A stretch of DNA of 12,857 nt from Lunasporangiospora selenospora (lineage: Eukaryota; Mortierellomycota; Mortierellomycetes; Mortierellales; Mortierellaceae). The DNA is taken from NCBI GenBank assembly GCA_015680635.1, contig JAABOA010000400.1, positions 1 to 12,857 on the forward strand, given 5' to 3'. Of this stretch, positions 1-8,611 are shown one piece after another. A model generated the notes under the pieces. It did no database searches. It saw only the letters and a program-made list of their open reading frames with translations, and was not told the origin of the DNA. A program made the position numbers and the translations under genes. Position 1 is the stretch's first letter, and each line of letters opens with the position of its first letter.

Positions 1-2640
1 CAGGTTAAGGTTATTTTTCAGACCTCGTGTGCGTTCCTGAACAAACCTGTCTCGATTCAGACATCATCGATCGCCTTCTTCCGGTAACAAGCCCGAACGA
101 GATGAGAAAATTTTACGATTTGATGGATTCACATCTGCCTTCCTCCCTCTCGTCCTTCTCTCTTTTTGCCTCTTTATATCCCGACACTCCGCACATGCAC
201 AACAATGAGCATGCACGAGTACAGTTACCGACAGTGATAACCATCCTTTCCTCTTTAAGGCCTGGACTTGCATTCTTCTGTCAAGAAGCATCACGTCCCA
301 AACACAAGGTGGACTTTGAGAGAGAAAGAGCCCAAATGGAGCAAGCCCACACCCCATGTAGCCGGATCGTGGTCCGATAGACTACAACCCACGCTACACT
401 CTCTGAAGAACAAGCTGGGTCACTGGTCCACCTCAACCACTCCCACCATGCATGTTGACGAACCCCGATGGCCCAATGAATAGGACACAAACGACCAAAA
501 ACCTCAGCGTTCGGCCTTTTTTTTGTTTTGTTTTCGGGCCTCTGTCCAAATCTTGTCTTTACCTTCTCCATTCAGCCGTCAACCTTCTTTCTCCCTCTCC
601 TCTTCTCCTGCCAAAATTGCCTAGTTCTTGAGCAAAGTTTTTTTTTTTTTTTTTCCCGAAATCTTGTCGCAATGTTACTCTCTCTGTTACTTGTTGAATA
701 ATCAAAATGAAAAGGAGGAGGGGGGATATGGTACGCGATCGCCACATTTCAATGGTAGATCGGTAGCTGATCTAGAGCAATGACACCCAAGGTGGCACGA
801 ATCTGCTCTTCTTCTTTCATTCATGCTTCCAACCTTACTATTCTTTCGATCAGACACAACAATACCCTTTCAGGAGAGGGAGAAAAAGGTCTTGGGTATA
901 ACCATATTCCTACTGGAATACCATGGATCGGCAAGCGGAGAATAAGGATTGAATCTTGTCTCGGGATTGCTTCTCTATTTCTTGATTTGGACTACATACC
1001 TCTGCTTGCATGTCAGCCCAGCTGGGACAAGAAAAGGAAGTAGTACACAATGCGGCGTAAAACATTGTTTACCTAGTCATGGCTGGTAGACGTGTGAGAG
1101 AGCAATGAGTGTGAGAGGTGAGGGATAAAAAATGACATACAAATAATCGTACTAGTGGTGTATGTGCCAGTGGTGGTGGACAAGCCAAACACTCCCGCAC
1201 CCAGCAAGAAAAGAGTGGGAAAAATACGGCACCATGCCTCAAATGAACGAATGACAAATCAGCGACACTGACAGCGCCACAGCTAATAGACCTTGCGAAA
1301 AGAAAGTTGCGCCTTAAGAGAAGAGCGGCCTAACTCGTCCAACTCTCCTCGACCAAGAACAGAGCGTTGCGCCCAGCGGCAGTGATCGGTGTATCTGAAA
1401 AGGTACGGCTGGTCCATAACCCCCCCCCCCTCCTTTCCCCCTTTTTCATGAATTCGGTCAATGAGATGCAAGCATCCTCGGATATGCTCACCTGGCAATA
1501 GGAAGAGAGAAAAGGTCAAAAGAAACACTCCCGGATCATAGCACTCCACTCTAATTTTGGCTGCCGTGCAAATCGTCCCTCCTCTGCGACCTCGCTCAGT
1601 ATCAGCAACATCTAGAATGGTTTGACCCGTTTGGCCGTTTGGCAAACAAACTGGGGTCAGTAACAATCCTTGACTCCTATCCCCCCTCACCCTCACTCTA
1701 CCATAAAGACCTTCGAGGAAGGAAAAAGAAGCTTAGGATGATCGAGTGGCGAAGACTTTATAGATGTGACATTGGCCATCCACCATGCGGCGAGGCGAGA
1801 TGAGGACAAGGGAAAGCATCCAAGCGCTTGCGCTAGTGTACCGATTATACATCTGGTCTGATCTGCTCCATGTGCTTGTGTTCCCGCTTCTGCAGTTTGG
1901 TTTGGACACAAGACAGGGAAGGAGAAGGGGAGGGAGGATGAGGAAGAAGAACGAGAAGGAAATGCAAAAGGACATGCAGACCATGAGAGGCGCCCTGGGA
2001 ATTTGATAATACGTCCGCAGCCATTGTACAACAACAAAAAACAACGAAGCAGCAGGATGTCGAAATCATTTCACCAAGGTGTTTTCTTTTTTTGCCGTTT
2101 TTCCTCTTTCTCTTTTCTCTCCTTTGCATAGGCAGGTGATAAGAGATGCCATTGGCACAGTGCTCATTTGGATGGGTGCATGAACCATTGAAACCTTGAC
2201 TGGCTAGCTTGAAAATCGCCGTCTGCTCGAGAAGGCAAGAGACAGGGCAGAAGACCCACTACGGTGCTAATTCCGAGAGGCGTATTCGACGTTTGTGATG
2301 GACGGACACTCAACCTTGTTGAGGTTTGCTGCGGGCCTTTTGCAGGGACGTACCTTGATCTATTATCTCGTTGGCCTATAAGCTCACCGTGCGACCTCCT
2401 TCTTAGTCTTAGCCCGGATGAGCTCCGTCAGTTCAGTGGATCGTTGCATGGGCAACATTGTTCCCACCCCTCCCAAGCGAAATGCTTCCTCAGGTTAGAG
2501 CCACACGCTTCTCATGCGCCCAAACCCCGTTCAGACCAGCGAACCCGTGTTGACCTTGTTTCCCCAAAGCACTTTCTATTACTGCATTATTGATGGCAGC
2601 AAAGAAGCAGTGGAGTGGCATGCACACTCGATTAGGTAGT
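1..2640. other. Gene-poor left flank, no assignable gene
   Basis: No reading frame here resembles a protein family I know. What can be seen is a T17 run at 638-654, a C11 run at 1420-1430 and several overlapping open frames on both strands with no clear coding bias. A segment at 22-380 (+) follows a good acceptor-like sequence (a T-rich stretch ending in CAG at 19-21) and stays open to a TAG, so it could be a terminal exon of a gene lying to the left. A second possible exon pair lies on the minus strand at about 1330-1696. A single GATAAG, the core of fungal nitrogen-control GATA sites, is at 2138-2143, well upstream of the peptide transporter. None of these is strong enough to call a gene. 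Confidence 0.4.
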
Positions 2641-2724
2641 CAACCGCGAGACCAAACCGCCGTCTTGGGACGACAGCACAACCCACATGCATGACAAGCC
2701 CCGGCTCACTACTTGTGAAAAGGA

Positions 2725-2870
2725 TATATACCTACCCTACCTGCAAATACAAACTCCTTGTCTTTGCTTGACCTTTTCATCACTGTTACGCCCTCGCTGC
2801 CCTTTTCTGTCACTTTTTCCTACTTTCCCTCTCTCTCTCTTTCTCTCTCTCTCTCCCCTTCCTCTCCCTT
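2725..2870 (+). promoter_or_regulatory. PTR2 core promoter: TATA-like box and pyrimidine tract
   Basis: A TATATA element lies at 2725-2730, about 180 bp upstream of the PTR2 start. Between it and the ATG is an uninterrupted 48-nt pyrimidine tract at 2823-2870, mostly CT repeats. CT-rich tracts just upstream of the transcription start are common in strongly expressed filamentous fungal genes. The start codon context is CCACCATGA, a good eukaryotic initiation context. The start point itself cannot be read from sequence. Confidence 0.5.
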
Positions 2871-2909
2871 GCTTTTTCATCTCGGCAATCAAGTCACACC
2901 CATCCCACC

Positions 2910-4582
2910 ATGACCGACTTTGATATAGAAAAGAAGGCCGAGCCTTTTTTCTCGTCAGACAACCACCTGGAAACCACCGATGAAGTTGAAGACACCAACA
3001 TCCAAGCTGCTGGTCCCATTCCCGTTTCCGCATGGTTCATCATCGTCAGTAAGTATCCTGGGAAAAAGATGACATCCTCTGCTCGGCAAGGAACTTTGAG
3101 GACTAACAGGGAAACCTCTTCTATTATCCTTTAATAGCCGAGCTGTGCGAGCGTTTCGCCTTCTATGGTGCCTCGATGCTTTTCCAGCGTTATATGGTCG
3201 AGCATATCAAGCTCCTCAAGGGTGAGGCTACTGCCATCTCTCGTGGATTTACGTTCATGTCCTACGCGACCACGATCTTTGGTGCTATTGTCGCCGACAA
3301 GTGGCTCGGAAAGTTCAAGACGATTCTTATCTTCGCGGTTCTCTACACTCTTGGCTTGTCTCTTCTGAGTGTCTCTGCGATCGACAGTCTCAAGGGCACG
3401 GTTGGCTACCCACTCTATATGGTCGCTCTTTATGTCATGATCTCTTGGGGTACGGGCGGTATCAAGTCCAACGTCTCGGCCTTTGCTGCTGAGCAGGTCC
3501 CCACGGAGAACTACCCACATCCCACCAGGTCTGGAGTCACCATCAACCACTCGGTCACAGTCGAACGTATCTTCCGTTACTTTTACATGGCCATTAACGT
3601 TGGAGGTCTTCTTGGTCAGGGCATCACTCCTACCGTCTCGGATACTTCTTATGCATATGCCTATATGATTCCTGCCATCGCCTTTGTTATTGGAACCATC
3701 ATCTTTGCAACTGGAAGGAAAAGATACTATGACCGTCCACCCAATGGCTCCATTCTTGGAAAGACCTTCCGCTGCATCGGGCATGCTCTCCGTAACCGCA
3801 GTATCCGCGCTCCTGGCTCTCACTGGACTCATGGTGCTATGCCTCAACCAAACGAATCATTGGAATGGGATCGCCAGTTCGTCTTGGATCTCGAAAAGAC
3901 CATGGAGGCCTCCAAGGTCTTCTGTGTCTACCCACTCTACTGGGCCCTTTACAACAACATGTCGGACAACTTTGTCAACATGGGTATCAACATGAGACGT
4001 CCTAACTGGCTCAAGCCTGAGATGCTTTCGTTTGTCAACTCGTTGGTCATTGTTATCTTTATCCCTATTTTGGACATGTTCATTTTCCCATTCCTCCGAA
4101 GTCGTGGCATGCGCCTCGGACCCATCGCCCGTATCATCACTGGTTATGTGATTGTCAGTTTCTGCTTCGTCTACGTCACTGTCCTCCAGCACTTTTTGTA
4201 CAAGAGTGGCCCATACTACGATTTTACTGGCAAGGATCCCAATGGCAACACCATCGAATTGCCCGAGCTCAAGTTCTTGATCAACGATATTTCCATCTGG
4301 ACCCAATTGCCCGCTTACATTCTCATTGGTATCTCTGAGATCTTTGCCTCTGCCACGGGTCTCGAGTTTGCCTTCAAGTCCGCTTCCGCCGAGTTGAAGT
4401 CAGTGGTGATGTCGCTCTTCATGGCTACCAACGCCTTTGGAGCTTTGATCGGAATGATTTTGGCCATCTGGTCCAATGATCCCAACTTTGTCTACCTCTA
4501 TGCTGCTCAGGCTGCTGCCATGTTTGTCATGACTACCCTGTTTGCATGGAAATTCTACAAACTCGACGATCTCATTGTATAA
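2910..4582 (+). CDS. PTR2: POT/PTR2-family proton-coupled oligopeptide transporter
   Basis: A proton-driven di/tripeptide importer of the plasma membrane. Exons are 2910-3048 and 3138-4582. The 89-bp intron has a GTAAGT donor and a TTTAATAG acceptor and splits a Thr codon inside helix 1. The product is 527 residues with about 12 hydrophobic helices. The POT proton-coupling motif ExxERF is at 48-53 (E48, E51, R52, F53), and ADKWLG at 99-104 fits the loop between helices 2 and 3. GTGGIKSNVSAF at 151-162 is the usual helix 4 block, and FYMAINVGGL at 195-204 matches the PTR2 signature (FYxxINxGSL). E447 followed by GLEF at 454-457 fits the helix 10 region. The acidic N-tail is short (about 37 residues), so the protein is smaller than yeast Ptr2. 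Helix 7 carries YNNMSDN at 318-324, where the family more often has a Gln-containing motif. No other POT member is nearby. The family is certain; the substrate range is inferred. Confidence 0.95.
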
Positions 4583-4617
4583 TAGAGAAGGAAGAGCATC
4601 CTACTATTTCTTTACTG

Positions 4618-4650
4618 CCACCACTGCCACCACCACCACCACCATCACCC
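4618..4650 (+). repeat. CCA trinucleotide microsatellite in PTR2 3' region
   Basis: Imperfect (CCA)n: two CCA units, one CTG, six CCA units, then TCA and CCC. It starts 36 nt after the PTR2 stop codon and therefore lies in the probable 3' UTR. Confidence 0.85.
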
Positions 4651-4703
4651 TAATACACATAGTTAGTCCCTGTATATTCCGCCGCTCGCGAAAGTAGTAG
4701 AGT

Positions 4704-4709
4704 AATAAA
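4704..4709 (+). terminator. AATAAA polyadenylation signal of PTR2
   Basis: A canonical AATAAA lies 122 nt after the PTR2 stop codon and is followed by an A-rich stretch. The distance suits a fungal 3' UTR. Cleavage position is not determined. Confidence 0.6.
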
Positions 4710-6562
4710 AAAGAACAAAAAAAAATAATCTGTATACGAGTTCACACGAAGCGCAGATCTTATTGGTTGCAAAACCAAAGACTCCTAAATGAACAGGCCG
4801 CTGCGTTTGTGGGATTTAAGTTGCACGATGCCTGAGCGCATACACAGTTCTTCAAACAAGAGAGATGGCAAAGAAGACAGTGTAAGCAAAATTCGCAATA
4901 GACATCTTTTCCTTTCAAAATCAATTAATGCCAGCCATCCTACTTTGAATGCCTTTTCAAACGGAAAGAGCTTTTAGAATGAATACAACGTATACGAGCT
5001 TGAGTCACTTTTTTTTTTTTTTTTTTTGAATGCACTTGTCTGAAGGAGAACTGGGGAAAGCATAATGATGTGCGGCCAGCAGCACAAGTGACCATGGTGT
5101 CCAACACAAAAACAGGAAGATTCTTCATCATAGTGTTCTCAACCAATACTACACTTCAAAAAGTGTGCGAGAGGTTTCTTGTCTCTTAACCTTTTGGATT
5201 ATCATTACATCATCCACTGGACGCACAACCTTTAAAGCAAAGGGCCAACAAAGAGCAGAGAAAGGGCTAGAAATGCTAACAATAGTGTTCAGAATGAAGG
5301 AGGAAAGTCCTTCAAGTCTCTTTAGGGACGGCATATAGAGCTGTTTCCGTTCCTTGACACTTTTTGTTTTTTGAAAAGGTCTTTTTCCATAGAAGAGGTG
5401 GAAGAGGGGCAGAGTGAGAATACTGCGCAGTCATCGTTTGGCATGCCTCTGCTTCCAGATTCAACTATTCCGTGTTTTAACAGGTCGACACCCTTAGTGA
5501 GCAGCGCCGCGTAACTGTGTGATTGACATGCTTATTCTTTTTTTTCTTTTTTTTCTTTTTATCCTGCAGGGTGTCGTCAGTTTCGGGATCTATTGTGTTG
5601 GCGTTTCTGACTGATTGCTTTTTTTTTCTATCGTAGGTACTTCTTGAATATTGCGATTCTCACAATTCACCAAATTTTTCGAGTTGACTTGACTCGCCGG
5701 TTGAGAATTGCTAGTTGAACACCAAGAAGTCGTCTCCGTTTGTCGTGTGGAGGATATATCAGGACCATATGCTTTAATCGCGAGTGGAAAGTGCTCTGTC
5801 AAACAAACACAACAGAGGGCATTTGGTGTCCTTGTCTATTATCAAGGTTTGTTGATTGCAGTAAAGATGTTCATGCATGACCAGAGGACAAGTAGGTAGA
5901 TCCTTCATTGTACCGCTTACCTTTCATTATTTTCATTTTACTTTTCTAGAGCACTAAACCAAATTGATGACAACCATATGATCCGTAGAGGAAGTGCAAG
6001 AGGAAGCAGAGAACCTTCAGCACAGACAGTTACTAGTTGCTTGCTCACATAGTTGAAGGTTTACAAAAAAAGCCCCCCCCTCATTTACTATCGTTTAGTT
6101 GACCTCTCTCTCTCTCTCTAAACTCTATTGGCTCAATGGGTCACATCAAATTTCGTGGATGCAGAAGAGGGCGCTTTGCTTATTTTTTTTTCTTTCACTC
6201 TCGTCAATGGAGGAGTTTGCATTCGAGCAGACAGGATGAACGCATGCACATTCAGGATGAGAGGAGAGAGAGAAGAGACAATGAGCTCATGGGCACTCAG
6301 GCAGTCTTTGGAATAGGGAACCGTGGAATGAGATCAGACGGAGCATGTTTGCCAATGGAGTATATTCGCACAAGTGCGACGAACGCCCCGAGAGGGATTT
6401 CATTCTTTTCTTAAACAGCACAAGGGCCAGGACCAAGATGCTGTCCTGTTCAGTACTGTCGTTTTCTACCTTCCTTCCTCCATCCCCTTCCTCTCTTCTA
6501 CACTCTCTCTCGTCCACCAGAGCGGGCACCGCTTACTGCTACCCTGCTAGATCTAACTGCTG
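4710..6562. other. About 1.9 kb between convergent genes, no assignable gene
   Basis: This lies between the 3' ends of PTR2 (+) and the GNAT gene (-). It holds homopolymer and simple-repeat tracts: T19 at 5009-5027, T-rich runs at about 5537-5560 and (CT)8 at 6104-6119. The open frames present are short (60-92 codons), several run through the homopolymers, and none looks like a known domain. The 92-codon frame at 6136-6414 follows the CT tract and is Arg-rich, but has nothing else to support it. I found no tRNA-like or snoRNA-like structure. Confidence 0.4.
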
Positions 6563-7250
6563 TCAGGCATTGATCCTTGTCAACATTTTAGACATGGAAA
6601 TGTGTGGTTGACCCTTTTCCAAATTGGTATCGCCTTTGGCAATGTATCCAAATTTTGCATAGAACCCTCGCCGGGGCACTTGACTCGACAACTTGGATGT
6701 CTGGATCTCTGTTTTATCGAGAACATATTGTTCGATGCTTTCCATCAACATCCTACCAAGCCCTGTTCCGCGAGAAATAGATAGTACTGCAACTCGACCA
6801 ACCCTGCCGATCGCGGGTGAGTACAGATACAACCTTGCTGTCCCGAGACCTTTGCCATCTTGGTCTACAGCAACCCAATGAAGACAGTCAGGGTCAGTAC
6901 TAAACCACAATTGGGAAAAATAAAATAGTCTGGTCAATTTGGAGCTATTTCAAAGATCGCAGTGTATCTCTCATGTGCGGAGCATCCTGCAGAGTTGCAC
7001 TTTGTGCTGTGTCTTACTCATCCACCTGAGCGGCGCGATCATATCCTTGCTCGTCCGAAAACACTTTGTAACGGACTATTGTTGTTGTTGTTTTCAAGGA
7101 TATAAACAGGATTCCGGAGCATTAGAATGGAGATTCTCAAGATGAGAGTCGATTCATCCTTCGGAATCAGTAATGCGGTTCTTGAACATTACCATCGTGG
7201 CAACGGGTCATGTCCTCTGGGGTTGTGACGAAGCGGACTGTGATGCTCAT
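6563..7250 (-). CDS. GNAT-family N-acetyltransferase
   Basis: Transfers an acetyl group from acetyl-CoA to an unidentified amine. Three exons, 7250-7193, 7075-7018 and 6899-6563, give 150 residues. The introns are 117 bp (GTAATG...AATAG) and 118 bp (GTAAGA...TTTAG). The frame closes only with these junctions, and they restore the family's N-terminal block: VRYKVFSDEQGYD at 20-32 and QVDDTDPDCLHWVA at 36-49, matching the VRxxVFxxEQG and ExDxxDxxxxH pattern of ElaA/YjcF-like GNATs. The acetyl-CoA pyrophosphate loop is R82-G-T-G-L-G87, preceded by the GRVAVL beta-strand (73-78). FYAKFGY at 118-124 is the usual C-terminal FYxxxGF segment, and GQPHISMSKML closes the fold. Length is normal for a single GNAT domain. 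I see no targeting signal. The cyclophilin gene lies upstream in the same direction. Substrate unknown; family membership is firm. Confidence 0.9.
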
Positions 7251-7672
7251 TACGTCCTTCTTTTTTCTTAGACGGGTCGGTCAACGAGAGATAGAGACGA
7301 ACACCCAACCAAAAGTCACCCAACAGCCCTCCTATCCTCCCCTGGGTTCAACTATTCCGTTATGCCTCGCTGTGACTCACACAGAGGGCGTTCAAGAGGG
7401 TGATTGGGCGTCCATGAGGGCGATTGGACGTTCATGAGGTCGCTTGTTCCGAGGTATCTCTAGTGATGTTGCTTGCGCAGTTCCAGAGATAAAAAAAACC
7501 ACCCCCAAAAGATCGTTATTTCATTCCAGAATTATCCGTAGACTACCACAGAAGTTGGTAGGCAACATTAATTTAGAAACTTTCAAAACTGGTCTGTTAC
7601 TTTAATTTTACGCCAGCCGTGTAACTTTTAAATTTTTAAGATATTTGAGTAGAGTTCATTTTTTTACTACAG
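7251..7672. other. Spacer: cyclophilin 3' UTR plus GNAT promoter
   Basis: These 422 bp lie between two minus-strand genes in tandem. The cyclophilin-proximal part, about 7540-7672, is AT-rich and fits a 3' UTR, though no canonical AATAAA is seen on the minus strand. The GNAT-proximal part contains a short minisatellite at 7384-7440. No credible ORF or TATA box is seen. Confidence 0.5.
7384..7440. repeat. 20-bp minisatellite upstream of the GNAT gene
   Basis: Two adjacent 20-bp units, 7396-7415 and 7416-7435, share the consensus GAGGGYGATTGGRCGTYCAT and differ at only three positions. On the left is a shortened copy at 7384-7395 (GAGGGCG joined directly to TTCAA, missing eight central bases). 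On the right a fourth copy starts GAGGTCG at 7436 and decays. It lies about 135 to 190 bp upstream of the GNAT start codon. Confidence 0.8.
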
Positions 7673-8253
7673 TTACAACTGTCCAGATTCAGTAATGGTA
7701 ACCTTCTTCGAGGGAGTTCCGGATCGAGAACCCATAGACTCGATGGCCTTGACAACATGCAAGCCCTTTGTAACCTTGCCAAAAACAACATGCTTTCCAT
7801 CCAACCACGAGGTTTTGGCCGTGCAGATAAAGAACTGGGAACCGTTCGTGTTGCGACCAGCATTGGCCATTGAAAGTGTGCCGGGACCTTCGTGCTTTAG
7901 TGCAAAGTTCTCGTCCTCGAATCTATATATTTTTTATACAGGTTTAGGGATCAGGATCGGGCGTGGTCGTATTTCGGGTGGACACTCCATTTTGCGAGAG
8001 CTGGGCTTTCTTACCTGTCACCATAGATAGATCTGCCTCCTGTACCGTTCTGACGAGTAAAGTCGCCACCCTGGGCCATGAAACCAGGGATGATGCGGTG
8101 GAATGGGGTTCCCTTGTAGCCATATCCGAGCTCACCAGTGCAAAGGGCGCGAAAGTTTTCGACAGTGCGAGGGACAATGTCGTCGCGGAGCTCCATTTCG
8201 ATGCGTCCAGCATGCTGTCCGTCGATGGCAATGTCAAAATACACGTTGATCAT
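7673..8253 (-). CDS. CPR1: Single-domain cyclophilin A-type peptidyl-prolyl isomerase
   Basis: Catalyses cis-trans isomerisation of Xaa-Pro bonds and is the expected cyclosporin A receptor. Exons 8253-8015 and 7922-7673 flank a 92-bp intron (GTAAG...ATATATAG); the AG|A junction rebuilds SIYGDRFEDENF. The product is 162 residues, the usual length for a lone cyclophilin domain. All classical active-site residues are present (human CypA minus two): R53, F58, M59, Q61, A99, N100, Q109, F111, W119, L120 and H124. W119 predicts cyclosporin sensitivity. The segment [10 protein letters not shown] and the ending [16 protein letters not shown] resemble CypA and mitochondrial CypD more than the spliceosomal PPIH type. 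I chose the ATG at 8253 because the fold begins just after it; an in-frame ATG at 8358 would add 35 mostly hydrophobic residues. It shares a promoter with SNRNP27. Confidence 0.97.
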
Positions 8254-8611
8254 TTCAAAGAGGTAAATGAAGAAGGAATCTGGAGAAAGGAGGAAGAGTG
8301 GGAACAAGAGCCGATCAATGGGACAATAGAGACACTGACTCTGCAAAGGCTGATTCATATTCCACTCTTTCCGACTTCTGGTTCGTGGCTTTTACCCATG
8401 AGGAATGTGTGGAGATGCAGCAAGATTAATAAGACCAGGCCTTTTGCCGTTAGGATTCTCTCTCTCACTCTCTTTGTTCCTTCAGTCGCCAACCCACCAC
8501 CTCACGCACGCACGCACGCACGCACTCACTAGAGAAGAGAGTACTAGGGTTCATCCCTTTTTTTTCTTCTTCTTTTTTCGTGTGCAAACTCAACATCGGC
8601 ATCATTCCAAA
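8254..8611. promoter_or_regulatory. Divergent promoter shared by cyclophilin and SNRNP27
   Basis: These 358 bp separate the start codons of two head-to-head genes and must hold both promoters and 5' UTRs. Visible elements on the SNRNP27 side are a (CACG)5 tract at 8503-8522 and a T/C-rich stretch at about 8558-8579. A CT-rich patch at about 8455-8475 lies nearer the middle. No clear TATA box is seen. Long open frames cross the region from both sides, but their composition is low-complexity. Confidence 0.6.
8503..8525. repeat. (CACG)5 tetranucleotide repeat
   Basis: Five perfect CACG units followed by CAC. The tract alternates pyrimidine and purine throughout and is CpG-rich. It sits about 90 bp upstream of the SNRNP27 start codon. 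Confidence 0.9.

Noticed and set aside
1693-2129. Several overlapping minus- and plus-strand frames of 70-114 codons
   Set aside because: Three or more frames are open together in a low-complexity, pyrimidine-rich stretch, as expected without coding selection. None shows a domain.
2264-2593. A 109-codon plus-strand frame upstream of PTR2
   Set aside because: Mixed composition, no family resemblance, and a position in the probable promoter region of PTR2.
3131-3847. A 238-codon open frame on the minus strand
   Set aside because: It is antisense to the PTR2 coding exon, with composition typical of a shadow frame, and has no domain of its own. PTR2 on the plus strand carries clear motifs.
3857-4306. 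A 149-codon minus-strand open frame
   Set aside because: Also antisense to PTR2; its acidic composition simply mirrors the hydrophobic codons on the other strand.
6136-6414. A 92-codon Arg-rich frame after a CT tract
   Set aside because: It runs through a T9 homopolymer, overlaps another frame of similar length and has no recognisable motif or visible intron structure. It is kept only as a weak candidate in the intergenic note.
6900-7250. Equal sizes of GNAT exons 1 and 2 (58 nt each) and introns 1 and 2 (117 and 118 bp), suggesting a tandem duplication
   Set aside because: The exon and intron sequences show no similarity when compared by eye, so the matching lengths look coincidental.
7673-8253. 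Cyclophilin as the spliceosomal PPIH type, forming a functional pair with SNRNP27
   Set aside because: The divergent neighbour made this tempting, but the loop sequences and the C-terminus ([12 protein letters not shown]) are CypA/CypD-like and the PPIH-type insertions are absent.
8405-8611. An in-frame N-terminal extension of SNRNP27 from an upstream ATG
   Set aside because: The extra 69 codons translate the (CACG) repeat and poly-pyrimidine tracts into low-complexity sequence. The ATG at 8612 starts the expected hydrophilic N-terminus.
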